Assembly (NCBI RefSeq): GCF_963169125.1
Contig: NC_084794.1
Coordinates: 112,258,358 to 112,322,357 of the forward strand
Reading direction: 5' to 3'
DNA: 64,000 nucleotides
DNA from: Humulus lupulus
Taxonomy: Eukaryota > Streptophyta > Magnoliopsida > Rosales > Cannabaceae
Notes under the pieces: model-generated
Seen by the model: the letters and a program-made list of their open reading frames with translations, nothing else
Databases searched by the model: none
Told to the model about the DNA's origin: nothing
Translations under genes and position numbers: made by a program
Shown: piece after piece, positions 22,525-32,940 of the stretch
Numbering within the stretch: the first letter of the stretch is position 1
Layout: each line of letters starts with the position of its first letter

Positions 22525-23699
22525 TACATATATATTTATATATCAACCAACTTTTCATTCTTGCTACTATCATAAATAGAGGCATTTTGAACTAGCGCAT
22601 CCAATTTAGTGAGACTTGTAATTAATTCTATGTTTTGGTTGAATAACTAGATGTGTTGGCTTTCCTGCCTTGACAATATTTATTTTCGTATGCTCTTGTA
22701 GTTTGATTTGTTCAATAATTGGCAATTACTTCAAACTGAGTCCATGTTTATCACCATCCTTAGTAACTCAATACACCTTTATCATTGTTAGCTCATTTTA
22801 ACTATGGAAATGATTGATTGTCTTGCATGATGAGAGACCTTTTCACCTATTCAATTTTGTTTAGATTGATTTGCTTTATTTTGTGGTAGTTAATGTTTTT
22901 CCATGTGGTTGTTTTGTATTCATTTTCTTTTATTGTTATGCTATTTTGTTTGACAAGGAATTCATATTCATTTGGTAACTAGTATGTGCAATTCAATGTC
23001 AACATTCCAATATAAGATTCCTTTCTTTGGCTAGAATGATGATATTGTCCTAATGGTAACCAATTTTTATTTTGTTACATATTTTGATTGTAACCAATTA
23101 CAGTAGTTTTACATATGAGTATGAGTATTTAATTTGTAACCGTAAACTGTTTTGCTTGTGAGTTCTTGTAACTGTTATATGAGTATTTTATTTGTTATTT
23201 TTTTTTTTTTATAGCGCATTGTTGATGAATATATTTAAAAGCCCAGTAATGTTTTTTTATCTCACTTGTGATCAATTGAATGAGTTGGATCAAAATGTTA
23301 CTAAAGAACTTGAATTAGAACTTGTTGAAGATGAGAAGAAATAAGTTCAAGAAGAAAAGAAAAAAGAACTGGAAGATTGTTCATTCATGGGTCAATTGAG
23401 AAGTTGCCTAAGACATTCAATCTTCATTCATGGGTCAATTGAGAAGTTGCCTAAGACATTCAATCTTACTATTATTCGTGATGACCTCGATGTGTGCTTA
23501 TATTCACACAATGAAACAAATTTAGGATATGTTACTAATTGTGAAATCAAGCATGTTTAAGAAGAAGAACAAGAAGAAAGTTCATTAGTTTTAAGTTTGT
23601 GTTTTAGTTTTATTTTGTATGAACAAGTGAAAATATTAGACTTTGTAGTTTTATATTCTTTGTTTGTAATGCTAAATTTTTTTAAGTGACGTATTTGTT
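22525..23699. other. AT-rich DNA with a small tandem duplication
   Basis: No gene is supported. A stretch at 23222-23560 has weak codon-like character (an E/K-rich stretch interrupted by TAA) but no recognised domain. A 43 bp tandem duplication is listed separately. Confidence 0.45.
23381..23466 (+). repeat. 43 bp tandem duplication
   Basis: The block beginning TCATTCATGGGTCAATTGAG occurs at 23381 and again at 23424, and both copies run through CTAAGACATTCAATCTT. They appear identical, so the duplication is recent relative to its surroundings. Confidence 0.85.
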
Positions 23700-24290
23700 G
23701 GTTGTTAGTGTTAGTATATTAACATAATTAAGAATGGAGATAACAATTCTAGATGATAAACTACGATAATTAGAGTCGCATAAAATCACAAACACAAAGC
23801 ATAAAGTATAAAACGAAATGAATCGGGTTAGAACATATAAACCTTAAATCAAAATCGAAGCTTGCATGTGATGAGAATCACTATCCAAATTCTCTATTCT
23901 AAGCCCTTTGGAGTTGTTTCATACTTCTAGAATGGTGGGATGAAGATTGGGATAAAACAAGTCTTGAAACTCATACAAGTTAAGCTATTCTTGATGAGTT
24001 TCTTGGACAATGAAAAAGTGGGATCAGGGTTTTTTGACCCTCTAAACCCACATATATATATATATATAGTGTTTGCATCATATCAAGCTTTAAACCAATC
24101 AAATTAGGCTTAAAAAAATGTTGCCCGCTCGATGCATCCCCAAGCAACACGTTGCCCCCAAGAGGTGACATGTCGCATATCAAGAAAACCACTAGGCAAT
24201 ATGTCGTGAGAAACGTTGCAATATGTCACCTACAACATTTTTCAACAAAGATTCAGGCAACATGTCGCCCCTCCCACTACCTTATAACCC
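23700..24290 (-). repeat. Partial copia LTR, reverse orientation
   Basis: Read on the - strand it follows the layout of the LTR at 36530-37276: GACATGT.(A/G)CC words, then an 'ATTGGTTTAAAG...' stretch, a TATATA run, 'AAGAAACTCATCAAGAATAGCTT', 'GTTTCAAGACTTGTT' and 'GAATAGAGAATTTGG'. It probably ends at TGTTGG near 23697 (CCAACA on the - strand). The start of the LTR is not found, so it is a truncated relic. Confidence 0.5.
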
Positions 24291-24419
24291 TTTATTAAAC
24301 CTCGAAATGTAAGGTTAAGGCTGAGGACATGATCTATTGATAAGGAATCTAAGCCTTCTTCAATGAAGATTGAATAATACTCTCCTTGAATGTTAATTAT
24401 ATAATTGAATGGTTTTGAG

Positions 24420-24964
24420 CTCAAATTTTATGATCAGATTATAAATTAGCTACTTGTTAGTGAATTAACAATACTTAAGGATAAAGAGGTAATTGTGAGG
24501 TAAAACAACAATATTTTCCATCTATAATTATGAACTAATTATTGGAGGATTGAATTGCATGTATAAAATCAAAGGACTATTAAGATTGGCTTAGTAATTT
24601 ATTTTCTCATGATAAGAGCCCAGTGTCACATTTTTAATAATATGATGTGAGGTTAATAAATCAATATTATTTTATTAAAGAGATTTAATCAATATATCTA
24701 ATTTATTGGAGCTTGGATCTATAGGTCCATAGGTTCCCAAACTAACTTTATAAAATAATGTGTAGGGTTAATTGACATAGTTGATTAAAAGGTTGTTTCT
24801 GCAAAGAAATTTATTTCTAGAGCAAATGTGCAATTATGTGATAATTGTAGGTTGATTAATTAATTAAAAATAATAATTGATCACTGTTATCCCCTATTTT
24901 TTGCATGATGACATGGCAAATACTTAATGACACATGTCAGAAGGCGCAATAATGATATAACATA
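24420..24964 (+). repeat. LTR fragment related to 30828-32774, opposite orientation
   Basis: GAGCTCAAATTTTATGATCAGATTATAAATTA, the 'ACTTAAGGATAAAGAGGTAATT' stretch and 'TTGGAGCTTGGATCTATAGGTCCATAGG' (each given here only in part) match the reverse complement of about 31700-32115 in order. It corresponds to offsets ~660-1060 of that long LTR; its first ~650 bases are missing. It may end in ATAACA at 24964. Confidence 0.55.
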
Positions 24965-24967
24965 TGT

Positions 24968-25177
24968 TGGGGTTTATGCCTTGAAAGCTTATGTAAAAAT
25001 ATTTTATTCTGAAAGTTAATAAAAGTGCATTCTTCTTATAATTGAATATCTAGATTATTATTTGAATAATTAATATAATTATCATAAAATTTCATATTCA
25101 TTTATGAGAGTATGATCTTGTATGAGTACGAGGGGATTATGATCATAAATAATAAATACAATGTTTCGCAACATATT
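24968..25177 (+). repeat. First ~210 bp of a copia LTR
   Basis: It begins TGTTGGGGTTTATGCC and contains GTATGATCTTGTATGAGTACG, matching the reverse complement of the last 210 bases of the LTR ending at 32774 (TGTTAGGATTAATGCC start). It runs in the opposite direction to that LTR and breaks off where copia RT sequence on the - strand begins, so it is not the element's own 3' LTR. Confidence 0.6.
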
Positions 25178-25189
25178 ATAGCAAGGAAT

Positions 25190-25406
25190 CTTCACCTCTT
25201 TTCTTCTTGTATATCCACTTACACCCTATGGGCCTGGCATCTTCAGGTGGATCCGCAAGTTCCCAGACAGAATTAGAATACATTGATTCCATTTCTTAGT
25301 TCATGGCTTCTTGCCATTTCTCATTTTTAGGATCATCCATTGCCTCTTTAAATGTTAATGGATCGTCCTTGTCTGTATCAGAAACAAGGACATGTGCCTC
25401 ATGTTC
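25190..25406 (-). pseudogene. Copia RT start, fragment
   Basis: The - strand reads FKEAMDDPKNEKWQEAMN, then after one stop EMESMYSNSVWELADPP and RPIGCKWIYKKK, the conserved opening of Ty1/copia reverse transcriptase. One stop interrupts it and it ends near 25190 by truncation. It continues the integrase-RT linker found on the other side of the solo LTR. Confidence 0.75.
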
Positions 25407-27705
25407 TGTAACGACCCAAAAGTGCTAATAACGGTTAGTACCTGGATTAGCGTGCTGGGAGGGCATAATTGGACATATGTGTGTTTAATTAGCTAAATGC
25501 ATGACTATCTGTTATGCATGATTTATATGATTATGTGAATATATTATATGCATGTTTATGAGTATTAGATATGCAAGTAGGCCCTTTACTGCTTATAAGG
25601 ACATATTTGTAATTTTGGCCCGTTAAGGGCATAAATGTAATTATGTGTGATAAATGGTTGAGACACATTATTATGTTGATATATTTGCAGTATAAGACTC
25701 GAGGCGATCCTAGTGAGCGGATAAGCGGAATAGTCACAACGAGGTTTAAATACCCGGCTCGGAGTGAGCCTAGGGGTATTTTAGGAACTTAGAATATATT
25801 TTGGGGTTTATTGAGTAACAGATAAGTATTTGGTAATTAGTTAGGCATGGCAGGATTAACTGGAAATTGGTAGGATGACTCGAGGATTAGTGGGAAACGG
25901 GGGCAAAATGACCATTTTACCCCTAGAGACAATTAGAGGGTTGGGAAAGCTTAGGGGAAATTTGGCCTTTGTTTAAGCAAGGGATATACACAGAACTCTT
26001 AGGGAAATACCATAATGTAGTGGAACACATTTGATATCTCTCACTCCCTCACATAAACTTTCTCTCTTTCCCTCTCTAGAACTTAAGGGGAAATTCTAAA
26101 ATTTGAAGGAGAAAAACTAGGGATTCAAGCTGGGAATTGAACTGAAAATAGCTGGGAAATTAAAGATAGGGAAACTGAGTAACCTTTGAGAGTTAAAGCT
26201 TCTAATTGAGGTAAGAATTCTGTTCTGACTGCTGGAATTTAGGTTTGTTAGGTTGAATTCTGCTGTGTTGTTGTTAGAAATTAGAGTTTGCATGAGTTCT
26301 GGTTTCCAAGCTGGTTTTGGGTGTTTGATGGGTGTAAGAAATTTTTTATAGGTTAGTTATGATGGTTGGGACATAAGGATAAAAATGTTGGGTTCAATTC
26401 TGAGTTTTATTGAAGGTTTGGGTTGAATTTTAAGGCTTAGACTCGAGGGAAACGCTGGAAAAATGGTGGTTTTTATGGGTTTGGGGGCTCGGGTCGCAGC
26501 CATGTTCTTTAGGCGTCACGGCCCGCGTACTTGATGAGGCTAGATGCCTCTGGTTCGCCAGGCACGTCGCAACCTAGGGGGGTGCAAGTCGCAGCCCGTG
26601 CCCTCCAGCAAGGAGAGCTTGGCCTCTGTTTAAGGGGCGGGTTGCGGCCCTTAAGGGCAAGTCACGACCCTAAATGGGAAATTAAAGGAAACCAAGGTTT
26701 AAGGCTCGGGGAGGCTTGGGGATTCAAACCTAAGCACTCGGGATGAATTCTACTACCCGATTTAGTAGAATTCGAGGTCCCAGAGGGTAGTTTTTTTTTT
26801 TTTTTTCAAAACATTTATTTGAATTAGAGATTTATATTTATCCACTGTTATTTGTGACTAGGATTATCGTTAAGGCTCAGGACTAAGGATTGTGCTCAAG
26901 ACTGCTCTTTATTTATCGCTCGGGATTCGAGGTAAGAAAACTGCACCCATATCGTTATGAACGGGACTGAGTTTCCCTGTAATTGAACGTATGTATTATG
27001 TGATTATATGGTTGTTATGTGTTATATGAATGTATGGCCTAAGGGTGTCGAGGCTGATGACAAGCGTACTGAACGCAGCTCAGCCTAAGTGAGCCGGGAT
27101 CGGCTAGATAAACGGAGGGCTTAGCCTAAGGGCGCCGACACCTTAACAGTTGCATTACTGATTGAGATGTATGCTTGAAAATACATGTTTACTAATGTTT
27201 AGCTTAATGCTTGTACTTTTATGAATAATTGAGTTAATTGGATTAAAGTTGATTGAATGCTACTGCTGTTATATGTGTTTTTTGTTTATGGTTTTCTTGT
27301 TAGGTCTTGGCTCACGGGTGCTACATGGTGCAAGTAAAGGCAAAGGGAGTCTGGACCAACCGTGATTTGGAGAGCTCTGGGGGTGAAGTGTACATCGTCA
27401 GCTACTCGACCGCCATGGCCGAGGGGAAGTTACAGGAATAGAGCTCTAAATTATATTTTTGCTGGTAGAATGGTTTTTGTAGTATCAGCTTTTGAGAGTT
27501 ATATTTACCACATAAACCATGTTTTTGGGCTCCCATGTATCAAACATTTGTTTTAATGAAAATTAATCGCTTGTGATCAAAATCTTTTAACCCTAACCTG
27601 TTAGTTGACTTTAGAATCACATTTATGTACAAAGGAATTGATTAGCAAGTCTTGCACTATTTTAAAATACACAGTGTAACAGTCTTGGTTATCCAGGGCG
27701 TTACA
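25407..27705 (+). mobile_element. Solo LTR, 2.3 kb, chromovirus (Tekay/Del)-like
   Basis: It begins TGTAACGACCC and ends CAGGGCGTTACA, with TGTTC on both sides (25402-25406 and 27706-27710), a perfect 5 bp duplication. The 2299 bp have no internal coding region. It resembles, in the opposite orientation, 59840-62143 (2304 bp): both share ACTCGAGGCGATCCTAG and a GC-rich stretch of GTCGCAGCC-like words. Long LTRs starting TGTAACGACCC are typical of Tekay/Del chromoviruses; the lineage is inferred from the ends alone. It lies between integrase and RT of the copia element. Confidence 0.85.
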
Positions 27706-27710
27706 TGTTC

Positions 27711-28824
27711 GTAGCGAATAGGTTGTCTCACATTCCTCCCACTACAACGTTGCACTAGGGTTTCTTTTCCAGGAATCATGGTTTCCTCAATTTGTCGTTT
27801 ATCATTTAATGATGAAGATGATTGTGATGGAATCTTATCAGCTGTGAGTTCCTCCAATACTACCTTGCTCCGAGGTTTATAGTTATTCATATAGTCATGT
27901 TTAAGGAAGGTCGCATTTATTGAAACAAATATCTTTTAATCCTTGAGACTATAGAAATAACCACCTTTTTTTTTCTGGAGCGTAGCCAAAAGAAATGCAC
28001 ACTTCCGACCTTGATTCAAGTTTCCCTGATTTAGGTCTAAGAACATGAGCAGGACAACCCCAAATACGGAAATGGTGCAAATTAAGTTTGTTTCCATTCC
28101 ACAGTTCCAGTGGCATTTTGCTAATGGTCTTAGATGGGACTACATTCAAAATGTACGTCGCCGTTTGAAGTGCATATCCCCAGAATGAGAGAGGAAGTGA
28201 AGAGTAGCTTAACATAGATCTGACCATGTCCAACAAGGTCCTGTTTCTTCTTTTAGAAACACCATTTTGTTGTGGTGTTCCTGGTGCTGTGAGTTGGGTT
28301 AGAATACCATGCTCCAGCAATAAATCTTTGAATTCTAAATCCAAATATTCTCCACCTTGATCAGATCGAAGTGTCTTTAGAGTCTTACCTAATTGCTTCT
28401 CATCCTCAGCTTTGAATTCTTGAAACTTACCAAACGTTTCAGATTTCCTAAGCATTAGGTAAGTACGACCATATCTTGAGTAATCATCAATAAAAGTGAT
28501 GAAATACTCATACCCACCTCTTGCTTATACATTTATTTTACCATAGACATCGTTGTGTACATGCTCCAAAGGTTCTTTGGCTCTATTGCCTTTTGCTGAG
28601 AAAGGACGTTTGGTCATTTTAGTTTCTAGACAAGATTCATAAATTAGAAGAGTTCCAACTCTTAGTTCTCTCAAAGACCCATATTTTGTTAATCGGTTTA
28701 TCCTATCTAGACCTATATGACCAAGTCTATGATGCCAAAGATATGTGTCATCATTGTTTAAAACTTTTTGTCTATTGTTACCTTGCGGTTTTGTTACTTT
28801 AAATAATTCTGAATTATTAAGCAT
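27711..28824 (-). pseudogene. Copia GAG-pre-integrase and integrase remnant
   Basis: 28824-28525 has the pre-integrase block LWHHRLGHIGLDRINRL and, downstream, KRPFSAKGNRA with LEHVHNDVYG. 28455-27949 has the core: LRSDQGGEYL with the catalytic D, then TPQQNGVSKRRNRTLLDM, where the family has E in place of K. The catalytic glutamate is therefore lost. FWGYALQTATYILN and LHHFRIWGCPAHV follow, as usual. The last piece (27890-27711) is the hydrophilic integrase-RT linker (RRNVRQP-like: GRNVRQPIRYEH). A stop at about 28525 and frameshifts break the chain. Confidence 0.85.
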
Positions 28825-28849
28825 TTGTTCGTTTTAATGAAAGCGATAA

Positions 28850-30812
28850 AGTCCAAATATTTTAATTGCATGTCTAAAGAAAATAAAATATCATGTCTCC
28901 AAAATACTATATTTTCATCATTAAGTTCAACTACTACATTGCAGCTGTTTTGAGACATTTGAACTAAAATAAAATAAAAAATAATAATATTATCATTTGA
29001 AAAAATATCAATGTTTTGGAAAGTAAACATGATGCATGAATGCAACAATTAAAATACATAAATTAACATTTAATTTTCCACAATAAAACTACCCAATAAA
29101 TAAAGTGTCGCCTTGGGGTCGGTCAAGTTAAATTCAGATCGTTTGTAAGACAATCTTATCTTTATAATTTAAAACGTAAAATAACTCTATATTTTCTCTT
29201 TTAAATATAAAGTACTGTTGATTTGGTCAAGATGTAATTATCCACCACAAAAGCTTAATTATATCTTTGTAAGTGTAACCCTATAATTCAGAAATCATGA
29301 CTTAACTTAGAGAGTGTCGCCTTAGGGTCGGTCAAGCCTAAAATACTTCAGTTCCTCCTATCTTCGTAAGAAGCCAACCTTGGTATTGATATGTCTAGAA
29401 ACGTTCCTTAGGGGGATGGAAACAAAGCTACCTCGAGGCCCTATTCATATCTCACGGTGTTGTACTAATAATGGAGACCATAGGTCACATTGAGATGTTC
29501 ACCTTCTCCCACTTACTATTTTAGATTAAATGTGTTTTATTAAACTAATCAATTAATTGCTAGTTTGTTAATAACCCAATGAATGTAATTAATTACAAAA
29601 ATCATAATTATAAAAGAGTCTGTTTCTATAAGTAATGTGATCTAAATAATTACGCATTACATTCATCTAACTTTACTAAAACGCTTTTTACATAAAGTTG
29701 GTTATCTTAAAGGCCTATAAAATCTATTGCCTTTATACCAAGTTTTAACTAATTTAATACTTAGTAGTTTACATGCAATTGGTTTCACAAAAAACAATTC
29801 ATATAAACAAATAGGACAATCATAGACAATCATGTTTCTAAAAGATACAAGAATAATGAGAAACTGTGTTGGGTTTCATGAATGACATGTAACTGACTAA
29901 TGCATGATCATGTTATCAATCAAACATCAATGAACATTTATTTAAATAAATACAATAAATGCTGAACTGAGTACTAATAGGTATTTCTAAGATTTACAAC
30001 CCTTTGAAAAAATTAGAAATAAAATTGCAATCTAAGCCTATGTAGTTTTCAAGACTCTCTAAGAGTGATCCTCCTCTCCTTTAGGCTTTCTTGTTAATCT
30101 TTAGGAACTTTGTTTTGCCCAACTTATTAATTAGAAACAAATTTTCTAATTAATTTATTTAATTAAAACTAACTTTTAATTAAATAAACATTTTTGTAAT
30201 CTTATTAATTTGGTTGAATTTAAATAATTAAAAAATCAAATTCAAATAATTATTTAAACTTAAGATATTAAAATATCTTAACCAACTAAAGTATATTTTA
30301 TTTGTCTAATAAAATAAAATAAGATAATCAAACTTTTAAATTAAAATAATTTAAAAATTAATTGAATAAAAAATATTTTATAACAACTTTAGGATCTAGG
30401 GTTTGGGCACCAAGATTGGTGCCCTAGCTAGGTGCTGGGTGCACGACAGGGACGCGCGCGACAGGAGACCAGGGAGCAGGGGCGTGGCTGGGCGTGTGCG
30501 CGTAGATGCCTAAGGCTCGGGCCATGTGCCTCTTAGGTGCATGGCTCGGGTTCTTCCTCATCTTTGTGTACAGATTTTTTAAAAATTCATATTTCTCAAA
30601 TAAATTTACAAAAATCCTATGCCCTTTATGGATTACACAAGATCTAGAAAAATAATTAAATTCATAACCCAATAACACCATATAATTAACGATCCATCAT
30701 TCAACCATACATTCAAAGAACATATTCATCAATTCAATATACATATCAACATACATATAACAAATGCAAGAAACACACACAGTATTTAATATATATATAT
30801 ATATGTATAGAC
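28850..30812 (-). other. Non-coding leader of the copia element
   Basis: About 2 kb between the primer site and pre-integrase with no recognisable gag or protease. AGTGTCGCCTT(G/A)GGGTCGGTCAAG occurs twice, near 29103 and 29316, as a ~213 bp direct repeat. The frame at 30424-30681 is low-complexity and not supported. Confidence 0.5.
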
Positions 30813-30826
30813 TGCTCTAGTACCAA
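30813..30826 (-). other. Primer binding site (initiator Met tRNA type)
   Basis: On the - strand, directly after the LTR end (CCAACA), the sequence reads TTGGTACTAGAGCA, one or two changes from TGGTATCAGAGC, the standard copia site complementary to the 3' end of initiator methionine tRNA. Confidence 0.8.
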
Positions 30827-30827
30827 T

Positions 30828-32774
30828 TGTTGGTATTAATGATCAAATCAAAGGTATGCAACAGAATATATGGACTCATTTTAATAAATATTAATACCAG
30901 CCAGGATCATATACATATATAAATATTAAATCACATACAAATAGATCAGAGATTACCTCTTGTAGCCTATTAAGTGTCCTTGAGTCTTTTTGTATAAATC
31001 AACGATCTTCCTATCCAGTGTTCTAAGATCTCACACCCTAATCTTCCAGAACAATCCTCAAACACACAAGGACGTGTGTGGGCACGTAGGATTCAAAATG
31101 TTGATTTATGTGACTCCCTAGATGTACTCAACACATGAGATCTAGAGAGTTTTGGCAGACAGAAGGTTTAGAATAGTTTTTAGGTTTAGAGAAAACTATC
31201 GCTTTAGAGAGAGAGTCTGATTATCTATCCTTATTTTGAATATCACGTATATCAGATTTATAAAGATATTTAATCTAATTAAATAATCTTTATTTAATTA
31301 AAATATAATTCAAATTAAAACTGATTAGATATTTTTATTTAATTATCTATTTAAATCATATTTAAAAAGAATAATTAAATAACTGATTAAAAAAATTTAT
31401 TTGAAATTCAAAATTCAAATCCCAGGGATAAAATCTCCGATGCTAGGTGCCACACACTGTACTGTATAATGTGTGTCGCCCAGCCCTACTAGGGTTGCCC
31501 TAATTTTCTCATTTGTTTATTTAATCAACTTTTAAGACAAAATATTTATTCATCTGAAAATATTAGTTTTAAATTAAATAAATAAATATCGTATTATAAA
31601 TAAGATATTTATTATTTTATGTCTTTATATTAATCCAAACAAGATTAATATTAATTTTAAAATATAATTTTTCAAAATAAAAACTTTATAGTTAATTAAT
31701 AAATTACCCATAATTATCAAATAATTATTTTCTTGCCCTGGAAAATGAATTCTTTTGCAATTTAGTCATTTCTCTTAACAAATCTTTCTTATGACATCCT
31801 TATGCTTGACAGTGTAGGACAAAGGTGATATGGGGACCATGGACCTATAATACGAAGCTCCAATGAACCAGATTTTCATGATTACTCCACTTTAAATATG
31901 GAATTGCACTATAAGCATTTATAAAATTATATTTACAGAGTTTTCTCTAGTAATCCATTGATATAATCAATATATATATAGTTATGTCCTCCATTATTGG
32001 TTCGTTAATTAGAGCTAGTCAAAATTATCGTTTTACCCTTCTAATTACCTCTTGATCCTTAAGTACCATTAATTTACTAGCGAATAATTAATCTATAATC
32101 TAATTATATATTTGAGCTCAATAACTATTCAGTTCCAAAATCAACCCTTAAGGGAACCAATATTCGATCTGTTAGGAAAGCATGAGTTCCAATATTGTAA
32201 TTCATGTTCCCGGCCATCCATGATATTGAATCTCCAAAATAAAAGTTATTAGCCTTATTATTCTAAGAGATCTTAACGAGTGAATCAAAAGATCCAATAA
32301 ACATAAACAGGAGTTCATGAATACTCAGGATTTAGATTGATCTACAAATGATCATCTATTACAACAAGAATTAAATCTTTATGTCAAATGGAACGTTTAT
32401 AAAGATAATTAATTTTCATCGGTCCTGTCATATATAATCTCTATTATATATAACACCTTTACTAAGGTGTCTATCCACATTAGTAATCCGAATCTAGATT
32501 ACTTGCATCTCGCATGCTTAGAAAACCGTACTAGTAACCATTCATTAAAGATTCATTACTTTAATATGTTATTGACTATTTTATTCATTATATATGATCT
32601 TCATTCTCTCGTACTAATACAAGATCATATTCTCATGAATGAATAGGGAATTTTCTTGATATTATTATATAATTAATTCAAACAATAATTGTAATGTTCA
32701 AATATAATAAAATTGTACTTTTATTTAAAACCAATAAAATGTCTTTACATGCTTTTAGGGCATTAATCCTAACA
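30828..32774 (-). repeat. 5' LTR of the - strand copia element, 1.95 kb
   Basis: On the - strand it begins TGTTAGGATTAATGCC (32774) and ends ATTAATACCAACA (30828), followed at once by the primer site. TG...CA ends and the adjoining primer site fix both borders. It is AT-rich and related to the fragments at 24420-24964 and 24968-25177. Confidence 0.8.
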
Positions 32775-32940
32775 AAATTTCCATCTCAAGTATTCAGGTC
32801 AAGTTATCCATTAATTTATTCATAATTATCATGACCAATTTACTTGACGCTTTAAACCTTATCCTAGACCATATCTTTGGGTATCCACTAACAGTTACCA
32901 CAGATCTATACCCAGACGAGCTAAAGTGTTTAATCTTACA

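Larger units (their letters stand above)
25178..32774 (-). mobile_element. Truncated Ty1/copia element, - strand, split by a solo LTR
   Basis: On the - strand the order is LTR (32774-30828), primer binding site, about 2 kb without coding sequence, GAG-pre-integrase, integrase, and the start of RT, the Ty1/copia order (integrase before RT). RT is interrupted by the solo LTR at 25407-27705 and breaks off near 25180, so most of RT, RNase H and the 3' LTR are gone. Gag and protease are not recognisable. Copia integrase precedes RT here, unlike the gypsy elements in the window. Confidence 0.8.

Noticed and set aside
22322..22585. 87-codon frame on the - strand
   Set aside because: It reads through the repeated words of the CACTA-like MITE.
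23222..23560. Remnant of a cellular gene
   Set aside because: An E/K-rich stretch looks codon-like, but it has stops, a recent 43 bp duplication and no recognisable domain.
26531..26746. 71-codon frame in the first 2.3 kb solo LTR
   Set aside because: It covers the GC-rich palindromic cluster; the second LTR copy does not keep the frame.
30424..30681. 85-codon frame on the - strand in the copia leader
   Set aside because: It is where gag might be expected, but it has no capsid or knuckle motif; its H/A/P-rich end comes from a GC-rich patch.
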